Positions 60,666-64,000 of a stretch of DNA of 64,000 nt are shown one piece after another. The notes under the pieces are model-generated. The model was given only the letters and a program-made list of their open reading frames with translations, searched no databases and had not been told where the DNA came from. The stretch spans positions 3,591,001-3,655,000 of the forward strand of contig OY727098.1 in assembly GCA_963402885.1 (NCBI GenBank), given 5' to 3'. Numbering within the stretch: the stretch's first letter is position 1; every line of letters begins with the position of its first letter. The DNA is from Antedon bifida. Its lineage: Eukaryota > Echinodermata > Crinoidea > Comatulida > Antedonidae. The position numbers and the translations under genes were made by a program.

Positions 60666-61432
60666 ATTTGATAGGGTGTACCTACGTTTTCACTATAATT
60701 ATATGTATACAGTAGTTAGTTTTTAATATCAATATTCATACCATTTAATATTATTTTCTACTATAATGAGTAACATGTGTTACTAGTAATAGTGATAATA
60801 TTTTGATTTTCGGTAAAATATTCAGACCAATTAGAATTGAGAACAAATCTCATGATGCCACGTGTACTTGGATTTTTTTATTTGGAATTGTTTGAGTTTG
60901 TAAACATAGCCTAAGTTACGTTATGGTTTATAAGAAAAGTGTCAGAATTTAAGCTCATACCCCTTTACTTAGTAAGCAAGGATGTTGACCAACAAGCTCG
61001 TTATTATGACTATGATCAACATTAAATTATAATTAAATTCTATATAAAACTTAGATACTAAACATTGGTTGACTGAAAAAAAAATTACTTACCGAACTGT
61101 TCTGAAAGTGCCAATTTCATGCTTTTGTAAGCTTGTAATTATAGCATACATGTATATATCTGTGAAAATACAAGTGAACCAGTTTGAGTTCTCACATTGA
61201 GTTGTACAGTAGTTGTCTGCAGGTTTAATATCCGGTTAATTGTTTTTGGTTAATCTATTCTTATTAAAATTTGTACAATATATAATGTTATTATTGCTGT
61301 TATTATGTTATTTATCTGCAAATGACATGGCACCATAGGCTCAACATCGGTGTGGGTCTACAGAGGAGCTAATCCAAGTTACAGTTGAATGAGGATTATT
61401 AAATATAAATTTACTGAATAAATACATTGTGT
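60666..61432. other. A+T-rich unique DNA, nothing recognised
   Basis: No supported feature. Confidence 0.5.
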
Positions 61433-61620
61433 ATAATAATAATAATAACTTTATTTGAAAATGGAAAACTTGATCACTTAATATAGTATCTTTAAAAAGG
61501 CTGTTTCAGTATACAAAACTATTTACAAAAAAAACAACAATTAAAAGAAGTAAAAAGAACGTAACTAAACAATGCAAAAGTTTAAAGGTGTTTAAAAATG
61601 CAAAGTTAAAACCATAACAA
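61433..61620 (-). mobile_element. possible LINE 3' end
   Basis: On the minus strand TTTTCAAATAAAGTTATTAT runs into a (TAT)n tail, a common 3' terminus of CR1/L2-type LINEs. The upstream part holds no recognisable protein. Confidence 0.35.
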
Positions 61621-62493
61621 ACAAAACTTAAATTAAATTATTGGCTTATTAATATGATTTGTTTTTTAAAATTCATGTATGTATGTTAACATACTTAACT
61701 GCCCTAACCAGGGAGAATTTCTTTTATTGATTTTTAATTCTGCTATGCAAACACCTTTCTTTTATGATAAACCTTTGTATGTGATAAAAGTAGGCAAAAT
61801 AAACATCAAGAAAGTTTTTTTTCTATCAGAGTATATCATTCATTTTCATCAAATATTAATATTTAACAGGTTTATCTAAACAGTTATCATAAATATTATT
61901 TGAAACAATATTTTGCTATGTTTCTTTGTCCTCATTCAATTGATATATTTTAAGTATTGATTTCCATTATTGTAAACATTAATATTCTTTTATTTATGCT
62001 ATAGAAAGTCATAATACAAATAACCTTGTTGCATTCAACTGTCCTATATTATACCTACATCTATTAAAAGTATATGTAGTAGAATAACCTACGTCTCATA
62101 GCCTATTGGGATGAGTTACACATACATAGAACAAGAGCAAGATGTCGCTATGATAAGAAAACACACTATGAGAAAGAGCATTTAGAAAACCAGGTTTGCA
62201 TTACTGCATATTTAAATTAAAAGAAAAAGAAATTTAAATAAGATAAGAACATGAATTGTATTATGTCCAAAAAAATGATCTGTCATATCCTTCAGATGTA
62301 ACTACGGGATGGTGTACTGTATGGTATGATCCAGATTGCTGCCTGGGGTGGTGATAGGTGGAGTCCAATAGAAAATATTTTCTAGAATCTCCTTTATCAG
62401 TTTTCCACATTTTAAAGAGGATGGAAATGACTTGATCCACCTAAACTGTAAATCCAACAATGGGTATTGTTCCTTGTGTGCAGATTGTCTAAA
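61621..62493. other. A+T-rich unique DNA, nothing recognised
   Basis: No supported feature. Confidence 0.5.
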
Positions 62494-62538
62494 AGCTCTG
62501 TCTACACTATCAAACTTTATATGACAAAACAATGTGAT
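62494..62538 (-). mobile_element. PIF/Harbinger-like MITE, copy 6, fragment
   Basis: AGCTCTGTCTACACTATCAA, then ACTTTATATGACAAAACAAT, matches one end of the family. The rest of the element and the other TIR are missing. Confidence 0.75.
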
Positions 62539-63229
62539 ATAGATCTTCTAAATATAACACAAAAAGTATTTTTGTAACATTGCAAAAAGTATTATATATT
62601 GAATTTGTATTCTTGTTGAACTACAGCAAACAAACATAGTTTGACTATCATGCAAGGCAGATTGCATTGTGGGCTACATCACAAACTGAACTTCTATACA
62701 TGAATTAATATTAACTTTTCAAAAAGAACTTGTGGCTATGCAAATTTACTTTCTGATTAAGTCATATTAAATCTGTCATGTGTCCTATCTTAATGTACAT
62801 ATGAGTAAAAAAGTTATCCTAAGGCACAAATTTAGCGATGTAAATGGTTATCCCCTAGTAAAAAATTATTAAGATTCTGAGGTGATATTGCCCTACAGCA
62901 AAGCAAGGCTGAATTAAGAGGATTATCCTATAGTGTAGTGTATAATGTGACAAGGATGAAAAAGGTGAAAAATACTACTACAAAAATCATAACATAAGAA
63001 TTGTCACAAATTCACTTTAAAAAACGGAATAGAGGAGAAGGTAAGCTAGGAAGGGGTTCAGAAGAAGTGGTTAAATCTGAGATGTCTTTAAGTACCATAT
63101 TAGCTTAACAGATTACAGTTACACAGATTTCTTTAAACTAACCAAGGTGGAATGGGGCTGAGGTTGTGAGTATAATGGACTGCTTTAAAAACATAAGTAA
63201 GAAATCTTATCAAACCTTTTAAGGGCCTT
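62539..63229. other. A+T-rich unique DNA, nothing recognised
   Basis: No supported feature. Confidence 0.5.
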
Positions 63230-64000
63230 ATATACACAATATTGAGGACTAAAATTCATTAAATACATTTATTTGATAAATAGCAATTATAAAATATAAT
63301 GATAAAATGTGATTGAGTTACATTTACTTGACAAGCATGATCTCGGGTCACAACTTTCACAAAAAGTAAATAGGTTCACAATTCTAAGGGTTAAAAATCA
63401 ATAAAGATTGAAATATATGTACCCATAAAAATACCAATATATAATCAATGTTTAGTTAGACAGCCTTCTCATGACAGGTTACAAATTAAACAATAAACAT
63501 AATAATATGTACACAATATTGAGTGTCAAAAATCCATAGCAATTTGAATAAATATATTTGAATAAATGGCGATTGTAAAATAATTAATAAAAACAAAGTA
63601 TAGAGAATGTTTTATTTGACAGGGTTTCGATCACAGGTCACAACTTTTGCAATTAGGTGCACGATTCGAGTGTTAAAAATCAATAATAATTTAAATAAAT
63701 ATAATTTAAAAAGCAACAAAACAATCAATTATCCATGTTTTATTTGGCAACCTTTTCATCATACAGTAGGTCGCAATAATCATAATAAATGGGTACACAA
63801 TTTAAGGGCTAAAAATCAATAAGCATTTAAATAAAAATAATTAAAATAGCCATTGTAAAATAATCAATAAAACTGGGAAATAGAGTTTTATTTGACAAGT
63901 ACCATGAATTTTAGCAATAATGGTAATGAACGAGTATACAATCACAACTATTTTAATGAATTCATTTAAATAAAAATAACTATTAAAATGAATCAATGAA
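63230..64000 (+). repeat. diverged satellite of about 130-156-bp units, open at the right edge
   Basis: Units start with TTTTATTTGACAAG-like sequence near 63322, 63452, 63608, 63737 and 63886. They share CAGGTCACAACTTT, GGGTACACAATTTAAGGG, TTAAAAATCAATAA, AATTTAAATAAA and ATTGTAAAATAATCAATAAA. Identity is low, so the array is old. A partial earlier unit may begin near 63230. Confidence 0.7.

Overview
The window is A+T-rich (by eye about 70%) eukaryotic DNA. It looks like an intergenic desert or the inside of very large introns in an invertebrate animal. I see no operon structure, no rRNA, no intact tRNA gene and no complete protein-coding gene. The mix of tRNA-headed SINEs, LINE fragments with short tandem 3' tails, terminal-inverted-repeat (TIR) elements and many minisatellites would suit a marine invertebrate, possibly an echinoderm or relative. 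The sequence alone does not prove this.

Layout. 0-4.8 kb is mostly unique A+T-rich DNA with two worn copies of a GTGTCC-rich TIR repeat. 4.87-5.76 kb is a G-rich minisatellite. 6.8-8.0 kb is a retroelement cluster: a tRNA-like SINE head, a complete type I hammerhead ribozyme core on the minus strand, a decayed LINE reverse-transcriptase C-terminus on the same strand, then another SINE. 10.85-11.46 kb is a 111-bp minisatellite. SINE heads lie at 11.9, 13.9, 15.0 and 15.9 kb. 16.7-17.5 kb is a complex, non-repetitive island that could be regulatory. 17.9-19.3 kb is a satellite with an 88-bp higher-order unit, interrupted by a 5'-truncated LINE tail. One possible coding exon lies at 21.3 kb. A nested pair of TIR elements lies at 23.8-24.1 kb, followed by very A+T-rich DNA to 30 kb.

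The second half holds a 10/12-mer mosaic satellite (33.0-33.6 kb), a GAT microsatellite (34.9-35.3 kb), an 85-bp minisatellite (40.0-40.4 kb), a composite minisatellite (49.2-50.3 kb) and a diverged satellite that runs off the right edge (63.2-64.0 kb). Six copies of one MITE family lie at 34.2, 36.0, 44.96, 45.11, 54.5 and 62.5 kb. The five complete copies are each flanked by a TAA or TTA duplication, as in PIF/Harbinger elements. The 54.5-kb copy carries a second TIR element with a perfect 5-bp target duplication. At 58.2-58.7 kb a CpG-rich foldback element lies next to a TIR element filled with 17 copies of a 16-bp repeat.

No genes can be shown to work together here. The best biological signals are the hammerhead ribozyme, the datable nested transposons and a few compact candidate regulatory sites: an RFX X-box palindrome, a SOX-type palindrome and YY1-like motifs beside splice donors.
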